A stretch of 64,000 bases of DNA, from the NCBI RefSeq assembly GCF_020148005.1, contig NZ_JAGXFD010000001.1, positions 3,103,322 through 3,167,321 on the forward strand, read 5' to 3'. Below, piece by piece: positions 40,126-49,766 of the stretch. The notes under the pieces were generated by a model, which worked only from the letters and a program-made list of their open reading frames with translations, searched no databases and was not told the origin of the DNA. The stretch comes from Modicisalibacter tunisiensis (GTDB taxonomy: Bacteria > Pseudomonadota > Gammaproteobacteria > Pseudomonadales > Halomonadaceae). Position 1 is the first letter of the stretch. Every line of letters begins with the position of its first letter. The translations under genes were made by a program, and so were the position numbers.

Positions 40126-40746
40126 CTACTCCCCCCAGCGCGGCATCAGCGTGTGAGCGATGCCCAGCTGGTTGAGGATCCGTGCGACGATGAAGTCGAT
40201 CAGCTCGTCGACGCTCGCCGGGCGGTGATAGAAGCCGGGCGCCGCCGGCAGTATCACCGCACCCAGGCGACTGAGCGCGAGCATGTGCTCCAGGTGGATC
40301 GCCGACAGCGGGCTCTCCCGCGGCACCAGCACCAGTTGCCGGCGCTCCTTGAGCGCCACGTCGGCGGCGCGCTCGATGAGGTTGTTGCTCGCCCCGGTGG
40401 CCACCGCCGACAGCGTGCCCGTCGAGCAGGGGCAGATGACCATGGTGCTCGGCGCCCCGGAACCCGACGCCACCGGCGCCATCCAGTCCTCGCGGCCGAA
40501 GCAGCGGATCTGGCCCGGTCTCGCCCGGCTGCGTTCGATCAGCGCCTCGGCCAGGCGCGCCGGCTGGGCCGGCAGGTGCACGTCGGTCTCGGTGGCGATC
40601 ACCATGTGCGCGGCCTTGGAAATCATCACCCAGACCTCGTGGCCGGCCGCGACCAGGCAGTCGATCAGGCGCAGCCCGTACTGGGCGCCGGAGGCCCCGG
40701 TCAATGCCACCGTCACCGGCGGCTCGAAGGTTTCGCGCTCAGCCAT
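40126..40746 (-). CDS. ubiX: Flavin prenyltransferase UbiX
   Basis: 206 residues. VALTGASGAQYGLRLIDCL and the SGSGAPSTMVICPCSTGTLSAVATG block (FMN site) are diagnostic. It makes prenylated FMN, the cofactor for UbiD in ubiquinone synthesis. It overlaps mpl by 8 nt, the usual pairing in gammaproteobacteria. Confidence 0.95.
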   Translation of the reverse strand: MAERETFEPPVTVALTGASGAQYGLRLIDCLVAAGHEVWVMISKAAHMVIATETDVHLPAQPARLAEALIERSRARPGQIRCFGREDWMAPVASGSGAPSTMVICPCSTGTLSAVATGASNNLIERAADVALKERRQLVLVPRESPLSAIHLEHMLALSRLGAVILPAAPGFYHRPASVDELIDFIVARILNQLGIAHTLMPRWGE

Positions 40747-42106
40747 GGCGGGCCTCCAGGGCGGCCAGCAACTTCTCGTGGATGCCGCCGAAGCCGCCGT
40801 TGGACATCACCACCAGCCGATCGCCGGGGCGCGCCGTCTCGGCGAGGGTCGCCACCAGCGCCTCGAGGTCGTCGGCCCGCTGTGCCGGCACCGGCGAGGC
40901 GGCCACCACCGCATCCAGCGACCAGTCCAGGCCGGGCGGCTGATACCACCACACGGCATCCGCGTCGGCCACGCTCTCGCCGAGGCGCGCCTTGAGGGTG
41001 CCCAGGCGCATGGTGTTGGAGCGCGGTTCGATCACCGCCAGCAGCCGCCCGTTCGGGGTCGCCGCGCGCAGGCCGTGCAGGGTGGCCTGGATGGCCGTGG
41101 GGTGATGGGCGAAGTCGTCGATCACCTGAATGCCGGCGACCTGCCCGCGCACCTCCTGGCGCCGCCGCGGCGAGGCGAAGCGCGAAAGCGCCGCGCAGCC
41201 CCGCGCCAGATCGACGCCACAGGTTGCCGCCGCGGCCAGCGCCCCCAGGGCATTGCGGGCGTTGTGCGCGCCGCTCAGCGACCACTCGACCACGGCATCC
41301 TCATTGCCGTGCATCACGCGAAAGCGCCCGTCGTCGGCACGCTCCGAGGCCCAGCGCCAGGCGCTGTCCGCCGCGTCCCCGAAGCGCTCGACCGGCGTCC
41401 AGCAGCCCATTGCCAGGACCCGCTCGAGGGCCGGCTCGCCATCGGCGGCCAGCACCCGCCCGTCGCCGGGCACGGTGCGCAGCAGGTGATGGAACTGGCG
41501 CTCGATGGCCGCCAGGTCGGGGAAGATGTCGGCATGGTCGAACTCCAGGTTGTTGAGCACCACCACATCCGGCCGGTAATGCACGAACTTGGAACGCTTG
41601 TCGAAGAAGGCCGTGTCGTACTCGTCAGCCTCGACCACGAAGGGCGCATCGGGGGCGCCGAGGCGCGCCGAGATACCGAAGTTGCGCGGCACCCCGCCGA
41701 TCAGGAATCCCGGACTCATCCCGGCGGACTCCAGCAGCCAGGCCAGCAGGCTGGCGGTGGTGGTCTTGCCGTGGGTGCCGGCCACCGCCAGCACGCGCCG
41801 CCCGGGCAGGATGTGCTCGGCCAGCCACTGGGGCCCGGAGACATACGGAAGGCGGGCCTCGAGCAGCGCCTCCACTTCCGGGTTGCCGCGGGAGAGCGCA
41901 TTGCCGACCACCACCAGGTCGGGGCGCGGCGAGAGGTTCTCGGCGGCATAGCCGTCGCACAGGGCGATGCCGGCGGCCTCGAGCTGGGTACTCATCGGCG
42001 GGTAGACGTTGGCATCCGAGCCGCTGACCGTCAGCCCCCGCTCGCGGGCGAGCAGGGCCAGGCTGCCCATGAAGGTGCCGCAGATACCAAGGATATGCAC
42101 ATGCAT
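40739..42106 (-). CDS. mpl: UDP-MurNAc-tripeptide ligase Mpl
   Basis: 455 residues (E. coli 457). MHVHILGICGTFMG, the P-loop AGTHGKTTTASLL and DDFAHHPTAI are the Mur ligase motifs, in the Mpl rather than MurC pattern. It re-attaches recycled murein tripeptide to UDP-MurNAc. The ATG at 42104-42106 sets the N-terminus at the family start. Confidence 0.95.
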   Translation of the reverse strand: MHVHILGICGTFMGSLALLARERGLTVSGSDANVYPPMSTQLEAAGIALCDGYAAENLSPRPDLVVVGNALSRGNPEVEALLEARLPYVSGPQWLAEHILPGRRVLAVAGTHGKTTTASLLAWLLESAGMSPGFLIGGVPRNFGISARLGAPDAPFVVEADEYDTAFFDKRSKFVHYRPDVVVLNNLEFDHADIFPDLAAIERQFHHLLRTVPGDGRVLAADGEPALERVLAMGCWTPVERFGDAADSAWRWASERADDGRFRVMHGNEDAVVEWSLSGAHNARNALGALAAAATCGVDLARGCAALSRFASPRRRQEVRGQVAGIQVIDDFAHHPTAIQATLHGLRAATPNGRLLAVIEPRSNTMRLGTLKARLGESVADADAVWWYQPPGLDWSLDAVVAASPVPAQRADDLEALVATLAETARPGDRLVVMSNGGFGGIHEKLLAALEARHG

Positions 42107-42296
42107 GTCAGGAGTTCCCCGCCGGAGTGAGTCGCCGGGACGCCGTGCGGGCGCCGCCACAGGCGGGTGAGCCTAGCATGGGGCTCTCGACCGGCGCCAC
42201 AGGCCCGCCGCCGTGCAGCTGGCGCCGCTTTCGGCTATGATGCACGGTCGTTCCCCCCTCGCAAGCCCAATGACCAGCAGGAGCAAAGGAAGCCCC

Positions 42297-43556
42297 ATGG
42301 CCCAGCACAATGCCTTCTATGCCCAGTCCGGTGGCGTCACCGCCGTCATCAACGCCAGTGCCTGCGGCGTGATCGAAGCGTGCCGCCGTCACGGCGATCG
42401 GATCGGCAAGGTGTATGCCGGACACAACGGCATCATCGGCGCCCTGACGGAAGACCTGATCGACGTCTCCCAGGAGTCCGACGAGGCCATCCGTGCCCTG
42501 CGCCACACCCCGGGCGGCGCCTTCGGCTCCTGCCGCTACAAGCTCAAGGACATCGAGAGCCACCGCGCCCAGTACGAGCGCCTGATCGAGGTCTTCAAGG
42601 CCCACGACATCCGCTACTTCTTCTACAACGGCGGCGGCGACAGCGCCGATACCTGCCTCAAGGTCTCCCAGCTCTCCGAGAAGATGGGCTACCCGCTGAC
42701 CGCCATCCACGTGCCCAAGACGGTCGATAACGACCTGCCGATCACCGACAACTCGCCCGGCTTCGGCAGCGTCGCCAAGTACATCGCCACCTCCACCCGC
42801 GAGGCGGCGCTGGACATCGCCTCGATGTGCGCCACCTCGACCAAGGTCTTCGTGCTCGAGGTCATGGGGCGCCACGCCGGCTGGATCGCCGCCGCCGGCG
42901 CGCTGGCCGGCAACGGCGAGGGCGAGCCGCCGCACCTGGTGATCTTCCCCGAGGTGGCCTTCGACCGCGGCGCGGTGATGAAGCGTGTCGAGGAGTCGGT
43001 CAAGCGCTATGGCTACTGCGTGGTGGTGGTCTCAGAGGGCGCACGCTACGCGGACGGCACCTTCCTGGCCGACGCCGGCAACACCGACGCCTTCGGTCAC
43101 CGCCAGCTGGGCGGCGTGGCGCCGACCCTGGCCGGCATGATCAAGCAGGATCTGGGCTACAAGTACCACTGGGCGGTCGCCGACTATCTGCAGCGCGCCG
43201 CGCGCCACCTGGCCTCGAAGACCGATGTCGACCAGGCCTATGCCGTGGGCAGGGAGGCGGTGGAGCTGGCGCTGGCCGGCAAGAACGCCATGATGCCGGC
43301 CATCAAGCGCGTCAGCGACGACCCCTACGAGTGGCGCGTCGAGGCCGCCCCGCTGGCCGAGGTCGCCAACAAGGAGAAGTTCATGCCCCGCGACTTCATC
43401 CGCGAGGACGGCTTCGGCATCACGCCCGTCTGCCGGCGCTACCTGGCGCCGCTGATCCAGGGCGAGGACTTCCCGCCGTTCGAGAACGGCCTGCCCATGT
43501 TCGCCTCGCTGAAGCTGGCCAAGGTCGAGCGCAAGCTGCCCACCTTCGAACTGTGA
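42297..43556 (+). CDS. pfp: 6-phosphofructokinase, pyrophosphate-dependent type
   Basis: 419 residues. Substrate motifs: NGGGDSADT (111-119, Asp at the position that is Gly in ATP-dependent enzymes), PKTVDNDLP (Lys141 where ATP enzymes have Gly), MGRHAGWIA. The Asp and Lys at these sites are the accepted markers of PPi use. It would run glycolysis or its reverse with PPi. The ATG at 42297 has AAGGA upstream. The first Asp of GGDD is Gly here, which is unusual. Confidence 0.88.
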   Translation: MAQHNAFYAQSGGVTAVINASACGVIEACRRHGDRIGKVYAGHNGIIGALTEDLIDVSQESDEAIRALRHTPGGAFGSCRYKLKDIESHRAQYERLIEVFKAHDIRYFFYNGGGDSADTCLKVSQLSEKMGYPLTAIHVPKTVDNDLPITDNSPGFGSVAKYIATSTREAALDIASMCATSTKVFVLEVMGRHAGWIAAAGALAGNGEGEPPHLVIFPEVAFDRGAVMKRVEESVKRYGYCVVVVSEGARYADGTFLADAGNTDAFGHRQLGGVAPTLAGMIKQDLGYKYHWAVADYLQRAARHLASKTDVDQAYAVGREAVELALAGKNAMMPAIKRVSDDPYEWRVEAAPLAEVANKEKFMPRDFIREDGFGITPVCRRYLAPLIQGEDFPPFENGLPMFASLKLAKVERKLPTFEL

Positions 43557-43560
43557 GGGC

Positions 43561-43597
43561 CGCCCCCGCCCGCCGCGACTTGCCGGCGGGCGGGGCG
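43561..43597. terminator. GC-only hairpin between convergent genes
   Basis: About 14 paired bases with a one-base bulge and an 8-base loop, all G and C, between the pfp stop and the end of the PP2C/kinase gene. No T-run, so only a possible terminator. Confidence 0.4.
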
Positions 43598-43600
43598 AAC

Positions 43601-45316
43601 TCAGCGAATCAGCCAGGACAGCACCAGCAGCAGCAGCAGCACGCCGGCGACCGCCTGCCAGAGGTTGGCCGGCTCGCGCAGCGCGGGCCTTTCCTCCTCC
43701 GCGGAAGCACGGCGCGGGTCGCGCAGGGCCAGCAGGAACTCCGACAAGCGGCGGAAGCGCAGCGCCCGCTGCGGGTCCAGCGCCCGCTTGAGGGCCTCGT
43801 CGAGGGCCACCGGCACCTCGGGATTGACCAGCCGTGCACTGCGATAGTGCATCTGCTCGAGGCCGGTGTGGCTGCGCAGCTCATGCGGTGGCTGCGCATA
43901 GGGCAGCCTTCCGGTCAGCAGCCAGTAGATCACCGAAGCCAGCGAGTACTGGTCGCTGCGCCGCCCCACCTCCGTGTCCAGGGCATACTCCGGCGCGCTG
44001 TGCTCGCTGAGCCCCACCTCGCGGGCCAGCTCGCGGGCCATGGCGTCGTCCTCGCGCCGGTGGCAGGCGCCGAAGAAGCCCAGCACCACCCGCCCGTGCG
44101 GGTCGAGCAGTATCGTGTCGGGCCTCAGCTGCTGGAAGAGCACGTCGCGCCGGTGCAGGGCCTGCACGGCCTTGGCCAGCTGGCGCGCGATGTCCAGCCG
44201 CTGGGACAGCGTGGCCTGCGGGTGACGGCGCGCCCAGTCGGCGAGCGTCTCGCCGTTCACCGGCTCCGTCAGGTAGTAGAGGTAACGGTGGGGGCGCCCG
44301 ATGTCGATGCGCCGGGGAATGAACGGCGAGCGTACCCGATCGACGATCCACTGCTGCAGCAGAAAGTGCTCGAGGTAGGCATTGCGGCTGGAGAGCTCGG
44401 GACTCGGCGCGCGCAGCACCATCTCGCGCCCGCCGTGGACGTCGCGTACCCGGTAGACCCGTGTCTTGGCGGTCCGCGACAGCACGGCCAGCACCTCGAA
44501 CCCGTCGAGGCGCTCCCCCACGTCCAGCTCCGGCGGCACGGGCATGCTGCCGTACACCGGCTCGGGGGCGTCGGGCTCACGCTCCGGCAGGCGATCGATG
44601 CGCACCAGCTGGAAGCAGAACTGCTCGGCATCGTAGCCGCGTGCACCGGCACGCTGCTGGGCGGCCTCGGCCAGCCGCTCGCAGGCCGCGTCCAGGTCGC
44701 TGACGTCGGAGCGGATCAGCTGCACGTAGTCGGAAGGCATCAGGGTGCCCCGCACCGCGCGGGTGGTGAACAGGAAGAGGTCGCCCTGCTTCAGGGGCAG
44801 CCGGTCATAGTCGATGTCCAGGTTGCCGTCGAGCCCCAGCGCGCGGGACGGGTAGCGGTAACCGCCCAGGTCGGTGACGTGGTCGCGCGAGAGCTGCTCG
44901 AACTCAGCCCCGCGCAGGCGAAAGACCAGGGTGTCGCCCATGTGGAAGAGGTGCGCCTCCGCGCCACGGAAGACGATGGCCGACATCGAGCTGACGTAGC
45001 TGCCTCCCTCGATGTAGCGGCTCTGGCTATGGCTCCAGCTGTTGAGCGCCCGCAGCACCCGCGTGGCCGAGTCCTTGACCTCCCAGTGGGCCGGGGTCGA
45101 GTAGTAGTCGGTCAGGAAGCCCCGCACGCTGAGGTCGCCGGCCTGCTTGGCGATCGCGTTGCGCCAGATGGAATCGCTGATCAGCGCACAGACCCCCTTG
45201 GCCCCCAGAGCCGCGGCATCCTCGGGCACCAGCACCGACATCGAGCTGCGATGCCGGCGCCGCTCGGGCGCCACGAAGGCCTGGCCATAACTCAAAGACA
45301 GCGCTTGTTCCGCCAA
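43601..45316 (-). CDS. PP2C-like/protein kinase-like fusion, both active sites degenerate
   Basis: 571 residues from a TTG at 45314-45316 with AAGGAG six bases upstream; a GTG at 45337 would add seven residues but lies next to a TATGAT element. Residues 1-240 are PP2C-like: [23 protein letters not shown] is conserved, but DGxGG reads DSIWR (48-52) and the late SDG reads TTR. Residues 270-545 are kinase-like, but HRDLKPxN reads FQQLRPDT (394-401) and DFG reads FFG; the ATP lysine is Arg302. A single C-terminal membrane helix follows (about 550-568). Probably a membrane-bound pseudoenzyme; role unknown. Confidence 0.8.
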   Translation of the reverse strand: MAEQALSLSYGQAFVAPERRRHRSSMSVLVPEDAAALGAKGVCALISDSIWRNAIAKQAGDLSVRGFLTDYYSTPAHWEVKDSATRVLRALNSWSHSQSRYIEGGSYVSSMSAIVFRGAEAHLFHMGDTLVFRLRGAEFEQLSRDHVTDLGGYRYPSRALGLDGNLDIDYDRLPLKQGDLFLFTTRAVRGTLMPSDYVQLIRSDVSDLDAACERLAEAAQQRAGARGYDAEQFCFQLVRIDRLPEREPDAPEPVYGSMPVPPELDVGERLDGFEVLAVLSRTAKTRVYRVRDVHGGREMVLRAPSPELSSRNAYLEHFLLQQWIVDRVRSPFIPRRIDIGRPHRYLYYLTEPVNGETLADWARRHPQATLSQRLDIARQLAKAVQALHRRDVLFQQLRPDTILLDPHGRVVLGFFGACHRREDDAMARELAREVGLSEHSAPEYALDTEVGRRSDQYSLASVIYWLLTGRLPYAQPPHELRSHTGLEQMHYRSARLVNPEVPVALDEALKRALDPQRALRFRRLSEFLLALRDPRRASAEEERPALREPANLWQAVAGVLLLLLVLSWLIR

Positions 45317-45402
45317 CCGGGTCTCCTTGCTCGTCACGCGGCGTGACTATCATACACGCTCGCACGGCATCGGCCATGACGGCGACGGCCCCTCGGGCGG
45401 CA

Positions 45403-45431
45403 TGGCAATCGCCGGATACAGTTCGTATAAT
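45403..45431 (+). promoter_or_regulatory. Sigma-70 promoter of ppa
   Basis: Perfect -10 TATAAT (45426-45431) preceded by 17 bp and TGGCAA (45403-45408, three of six consensus bases). The ppa ATG is 53 bp downstream. Confidence 0.6.
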
Positions 45432-45483
45432 CCGGCCAGTCTTTCTGTCATCCAGCCCAACAGCCCAACGCAAGGATTCGACG

Positions 45484-46014
45484 ATGAGCTTCAACCAGAT
45501 TCCCGCCGGCAAGGATCTCCCCAACGACGTCTACGTGGCGATCGAGATTCCGGCCAACCATGCGCCGATCAAGTACGAGATCGACAAGGATATGGATGCG
45601 CTGGTCGTCGACCGCTTCATGGCCACGCCGATGTTCTACCCGGCCAACTACGGCTTCATCCCCAATACCCTGGCCGACGACGGCGACCCGCTCGACGCCC
45701 TGGTGGTGACGCCGCATCCGGTCCAGCCCGGCAGCGTGATCCGCGCCCGTCCGGTCGGCGTGCTGAACATGACCGACGAGGCCGGCGAGGACGCCAAGCT
45801 GGTCTGTGTGCCGCACAGCAAGCTCACCTCCCTCTACGACGAGGTCGAGGAGGTCACCGACCTGCCCGAACTGCTGCGCCAGCAGATCGCCCACTTCTTC
45901 GAGAACTACAAGGATCTCGAGAAGGGCAAGTGGGTCAAGGTCGAGTCCTGGGACAATGCCGAAGCCGCGCGCAAGGCCATCGAGAAGGCCGTCGCCGCCT
46001 ACACCAAGCAGTAA
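45484..46014 (+). CDS. ppa: Inorganic pyrophosphatase
   Basis: 176 residues, soluble family I, as in E. coli. [15 protein letters not shown], the [10 protein letters not shown] metal-binding signature and [11 protein letters not shown] are present. Hydrolyses PPi in the cytosol, the same metabolite used by the phosphofructokinase 2 kb upstream. AAGGA lies upstream of the ATG at 45484. Own promoter and terminator. Confidence 0.98.
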   Translation: MSFNQIPAGKDLPNDVYVAIEIPANHAPIKYEIDKDMDALVVDRFMATPMFYPANYGFIPNTLADDGDPLDALVVTPHPVQPGSVIRARPVGVLNMTDEAGEDAKLVCVPHSKLTSLYDEVEEVTDLPELLRQQIAHFFENYKDLEKGKWVKVESWDNAEAARKAIEKAVAAYTKQ

Positions 46015-46032
46015 GGCCGACTCGCCATCCCT

Positions 46033-46072
46033 GACGCCGACGGGCCGCATTCAGCGGCCCGTCGGCGTTTTC
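46033..46072 (+). terminator. Rho-independent terminator of ppa
   Basis: Perfect 15-bp GC-rich stem (46034-46048 with 46054-46068), 5-base loop, then four T residues. Confidence 0.92.
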
Positions 46073-46101
46073 AGGCTCCGGCAGGGAGCCGGAGCCGGCG
46101 G

Positions 46102-47283
46102 TCAGTGCGCGCCGGTCTTGCCGGTCGCCTCCGGCGTGGCAGCCTCTGGACCGGCAGCGTCCGGGGCGGCGGAGGACGGCGCCGGAGCCTCGCCGTTCTG
46201 CGCTTTCGCCGCGTCGGGCGTGTCCGGCCCCTTCACCGCCTGGCCGGCCGCCGGCTGGTCGGTCGTCTGCTGATCGGCCGCCTTGGCAGGGGACGGCTCG
46301 GGCCGGGAGACCGTGACATCCTGCACCCGAGCGGCCAGCGAGCGAGCCAGCTCGGCGACGGCCTGGGTATGATTGGCCAGCACCAAGGAGTGATTGGCGA
46401 AGAGCCCGAACCCGCTGCCGTTGAGAATCACCGGACTCCAGACACGCCGCTGGGCCAGTTCCAGCTCGGCAATCAGCCGTTCCCAGAGTTCGCCGGCGTC
46501 GGCCGAGGCGATGAGGTCGGCATAGTCGCGCCGCGTGGCACGCAGCAGCTGCGTGAACGCCCAGGCCTCGCCGCGGGCCGTGTAGAAGACATTGTCGATG
46601 CGGAACCAGGGCGTGGCCTCGGGCAGTTCCGCGTCACTCACGCCCAGCTCGCGCAGGGCGTCGGGATCGTCCACGTTGGCCAGCAGATGCTGGGTCTGGC
46701 GCTGGAAGTGGCGGGCCGAAGCGTTCAGCCACGCCGCCAGCGGCTTGCCATCGCCGACGAAGCCGGACACCGTCGACTGGGCCAGGGCATCCTGATAGCC
46801 CTGCAGCGCGCCGACCGCCTTGGCATAGCGTCGTTCGGCGCCGGGGTACAGCCAGTCGCCGCGATCGGCGTTCAGTGCGGCCTGGGCGTCCTCCAGCGCG
46901 GCCGGCGTCTGGCCGCTCAGGTCGGGCAGTGCCGCCGCCATCACCCGCGCCTGATCCAGCACGCCGCCTTCCCAGCTCGGCATGTTGTCCAGCCAGAGGC
47001 CGGGCGGGAAGACGTCATTGCTCAACAGGCCGCCGGGCTTGTCGAGCAGGGTCTCGACCACGCCCTCGAGCGCGGTCACCGTCGCCAGCCCCCGCACCGG
47101 CGAGGGAGTATCGGCCGCGTCGGCCGTGACGATGTCGCCGGGGCGCTGGCTCCACCAGATGCCCAGCCCGAGGCAGACCACCAGATAGACGATGACCAGC
47201 GTCAGCAGCGGTTTCCAGATCCATCCATACTCGGGGCGCTCGAGTACCTCGGCGCGACGCTTGCGGTTGCGAGATAGAGCCAT
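46102..47283 (-). CDS. DUF2333 family membrane protein
   Basis: 393 residues: basic N-terminus, one membrane helix (about 25-47), a periplasmic helical domain with FPPGLWLDNMPSWEGG and SGFGLFANHSLVLANHTQA, and a Pro/Ala/Glu-rich tail from about 325. The tail is low-complexity and probably disordered. The ATG at 47281-47283 follows AAGGA by ten bases. Conserved in gammaproteobacteria; function unknown. Confidence 0.85.
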   Translation of the reverse strand: MALSRNRKRRAEVLERPEYGWIWKPLLTLVIVYLVVCLGLGIWWSQRPGDIVTADAADTPSPVRGLATVTALEGVVETLLDKPGGLLSNDVFPPGLWLDNMPSWEGGVLDQARVMAAALPDLSGQTPAALEDAQAALNADRGDWLYPGAERRYAKAVGALQGYQDALAQSTVSGFVGDGKPLAAWLNASARHFQRQTQHLLANVDDPDALRELGVSDAELPEATPWFRIDNVFYTARGEAWAFTQLLRATRRDYADLIASADAGELWERLIAELELAQRRVWSPVILNGSGFGLFANHSLVLANHTQAVAELARSLAARVQDVTVSRPEPSPAKAADQQTTDQPAAGQAVKGPDTPDAAKAQNGEAPAPSSAAPDAAGPEAATPEATGKTGAH

Positions 47284-47316
47284 GTCCACGACGTCCTTGG
47301 GCGTGACGAATGAGAA

Positions 47317-47345
47317 TTGGGTCAATGAGAAGGGTATCCTATCAT
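47317..47345 (+). promoter_or_regulatory. Candidate sigma-70 promoter of dsbD
   Basis: TTGGGT (47317-47322), 17 bp, TATCAT (47340-47345). The dsbD ATG is about 78 bp downstream. Confidence 0.4.
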
Positions 47346-47422
47346 GCGATGCTCGGCGCCCCACGCCGGGCCCTCAACGCCGCACTCGCGGTCGCCGCCG
47401 CCCCAACCGAGGACGACTCATC

Positions 47423-49348
47423 ATGCGTCATGCGTCATTCGCCGCCCGGCTGCTGCTGATCGCGGCCCTGTTTTTCCTCCAGTCCGCCCATGCCGGCTGG
47501 CTGGCGGACAATCAGGCCGACGGCAGCGACTTCCTGCCGGTTGACGAAGCCTTCCGGGTCAGCGCCTGGCGCGACGCTGACACCCTCTACGTCGGCTTCA
47601 CGCCGGCCGAGGGCTACTACCTCTACCGACAGCGCTTCGCCGCGACCGGGAACACCCCGGGGGCGTCGCTGGGCGCACCGCAGCTGCCCCCGGGCACCTT
47701 CAAGAGCGACCCCTACCTGGGCGACGTGCACGTCTTCCACGACCCGGTGGTGATGCGCGTGCCCATCAAGGGCGACGTGGCGGACGACCAGCCCCTGTCG
47801 GCCCGAATCACCTTCCAGGGCTGTGCCGAGGCCGGGCTGTGCTATCCCCCCGAAACGCTCTCGTTGACCGCCCGCCCCGGCTCGCCACCGGAGCGCTTCG
47901 CGACGGCCGACGGCCTGGCGGACACGTCATCGAATGCCCCCCGCGCGGCGTCCACGGACTCGGTGGGCGATCCGTCGACCACCCCGGCTCTCCCGGCCTC
48001 CGCCAAGGCGTCGATTCCCGCCGCCGACGCCCCGGACAGCGCTTTCAGCGCCCTGCTCGACAACGATGTCCCGGCCTGGCTGGTCCTGACCGGCTTCTTC
48101 CTGGCCGGGCTGGGCCTGACGTTCACGCCCTGCGTGCTGCCGATGATGCCGATTCTCGCCGCGATCATCGTCGGCCAGCGCTCCGGCCACCGGCGGGCAC
48201 TGCTGCTGTCGGGCAGCTACGTCGCCGGCATGGCGGCGACCTATGCCATCGTGGGCGTGCTGATGGGACTGTTCGGCGCCGGGCTCAACCTCCAGGCCCG
48301 CCTGCAGTCCCCCTGGGTGCTGATTCCCTTTGCGCTGCTGTTCACGCTGTTCGCCCTGGCGATGCTCGATACCGTCAACCTGAGCCTGCCCTCGCGTCTC
48401 GGCCAGCGCGTGTCGGCCTGGCAGACTCGCCTGCAACGCAGCGGACCGGCGGGGCTCGCCCTGGCCGGCGCCCTGTCGGTCGTGGTGGTGTCGCCCTGTG
48501 TCTCGGCCCCGCTCGCCGGCGCCCTGGTCTACATCGCGGCGACCGGCGAGGCGCTCTGGGGTGGTGCTGCGCTGCTGGCCCTGGCACTGGGCATGGGCGT
48601 GCCGCTGCTGCTGGTGGGGACCTTCGGCGGCGCCCTGCTGCCCCGGGCCGGTGCCTGGATGAACGGTATCAAGAGCGCCTTCGGCGTGCTGATGCTGGGC
48701 ATCGCCATCTGGCTGGTGGAGCGCCTGCTGCCCGGCCCGGTGACACTGCTGCTGTGGGCCGCGCTGGCCATGGGCACGGCACTGATGCTCGGTGCGCTGT
48801 CGCCGGGCCTGGGTGCCGGCTGGCCGCGCCTGCGCCAGACGCTGGGGCTGTTGCTGCTGGGCTGGGGGCTGGCCCTGGTCCTCGGTGCCGCCCAGGGCGG
48901 TAATGACCCGCTACGCCCGCTGCGCCTCGGCTCGACGGATGACACCCGCGCCGCGGCGCCCACCTTCACCACCGTGACGACACTCGAAGGCCTGCAGCGC
49001 GAGCTCGCCCGGGCCGCACGGCGCGGCCAACCGGCCTTCGTCGACATCAGCGCCGAGTGGTGCATCGCCTGCCGGATCATGGAGCACGAGGTGTTTCCGG
49101 CCCCCGCCGTCGCCCGGCGCCTGGCCGACTTCCACCGCATCCGCGCCGATGTCACCGACACCGACGCGACCAGCCGCGCCCTGCTGGATCACTTCGGCCT
49201 GTTCGGCCCGCCCGGCCTGCTGTTCTTCGCCGGCAACCGCGAACTGAAGGTGTCCCGGCTGCTGGGCGAGGTCGATGCCGAGACCCTGGCCAGGCACCTT
49301 GATGACGTGCTGAACCAGGTCGACGCCGCCCCCGCCACGAGTCGCTGA
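47423..49348 (+). CDS. dsbD: Thiol:disulfide interchange protein DsbD
   Basis: 641 residues. Signal peptide (ends SAHA), an alpha domain with Cys in FQGCAEAGLCYPP, eight or so membrane helices with the paired cysteines FTPCVLPMMP and VVSPCVSAPLAG, and a periplasmic thioredoxin-like gamma domain with WCIAC. It carries electrons from cytosolic thioredoxin to periplasmic DsbC/DsbG-type partners. ATG at 47423 has GAGG upstream. Full length for the family. Confidence 0.96.
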   Translation: MRHASFAARLLLIAALFFLQSAHAGWLADNQADGSDFLPVDEAFRVSAWRDADTLYVGFTPAEGYYLYRQRFAATGNTPGASLGAPQLPPGTFKSDPYLGDVHVFHDPVVMRVPIKGDVADDQPLSARITFQGCAEAGLCYPPETLSLTARPGSPPERFATADGLADTSSNAPRAASTDSVGDPSTTPALPASAKASIPAADAPDSAFSALLDNDVPAWLVLTGFFLAGLGLTFTPCVLPMMPILAAIIVGQRSGHRRALLLSGSYVAGMAATYAIVGVLMGLFGAGLNLQARLQSPWVLIPFALLFTLFALAMLDTVNLSLPSRLGQRVSAWQTRLQRSGPAGLALAGALSVVVVSPCVSAPLAGALVYIAATGEALWGGAALLALALGMGVPLLLVGTFGGALLPRAGAWMNGIKSAFGVLMLGIAIWLVERLLPGPVTLLLWAALAMGTALMLGALSPGLGAGWPRLRQTLGLLLLGWGLALVLGAAQGGNDPLRPLRLGSTDDTRAAAPTFTTVTTLEGLQRELARAARRGQPAFVDISAEWCIACRIMEHEVFPAPAVARRLADFHRIRADVTDTDATSRALLDHFGLFGPPGLLFFAGNRELKVSRLLGEVDAETLARHLDDVLNQVDAAPATSR

Positions 49349-49766
49349 AAACGCTGTTCGCGGCGCGGCTGGACAAGCCCCCGGTTTTTCGGCAAACTCC
49401 GCCAGCACTGCGTTATTGATGTTCAGGGACGGCATCTTGCGGCAACCTGCCGTGATCTGAACGAATCCGGAACAGGTTAACAGCGCCATTTCAAGGACAC
49501 GGTCATGGTCCGACCCCCCCTACACCACGACCCTTTCGTCGCCCGGACGCCCTTGCGGCCGGCGGCAGTTCCGTCCCGCGCGCTGGCAAGCGGCCACCCA
49601 CCGCCCGCTTTCTTTCCCGAGCTCGAGCACCCGCTGTCGCTGGTCACCACGCAACGCTTTTCCGCGGCGGCCGCGGGCCCGGCCCGGGCCACCGGCACGT
49701 CACGCCCTGCCGGCTGACGCTGCCAGCACGACACGCCCCATTCATCCATTCGAGAGACGCCGACAC
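49349..49766. other. Intergenic region dsbD / accB
   Basis: 418 bp. Many gammaproteobacteria have aroQ immediately before accB; no aroQ-like reading is visible here. A weak 70-residue reading frame lies at 49505-49717. No hairpin with a T-run after dsbD and no clear promoter were found by eye. Confidence 0.6.
49505..49717 (+). CDS. Possible small leader ORF upstream of accB
   Basis: 70 codons from an ATG with AAGGA eight bases upstream. The product is Pro/Ala/Arg/His-rich with no domain I recognise. It ends 49 bp before accB. It may be a leader peptide or simply non-coding leader; the opposite strand also holds an open frame, so coding is uncertain. Confidence 0.25.
   Translation: MVRPPLHHDPFVARTPLRPAAVPSRALASGHPPPAFFPELEHPLSLVTTQRFSAAAAGPARATGTSRPAG

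Noticed and set aside
43601-45337. GTG start at 45337 for the PP2C/kinase fusion
   Set aside because: It sits beside a TATGAT element with no ribosome-binding site, whereas the TTG at 45316 has AAGGAG at proper distance. Not excluded entirely.
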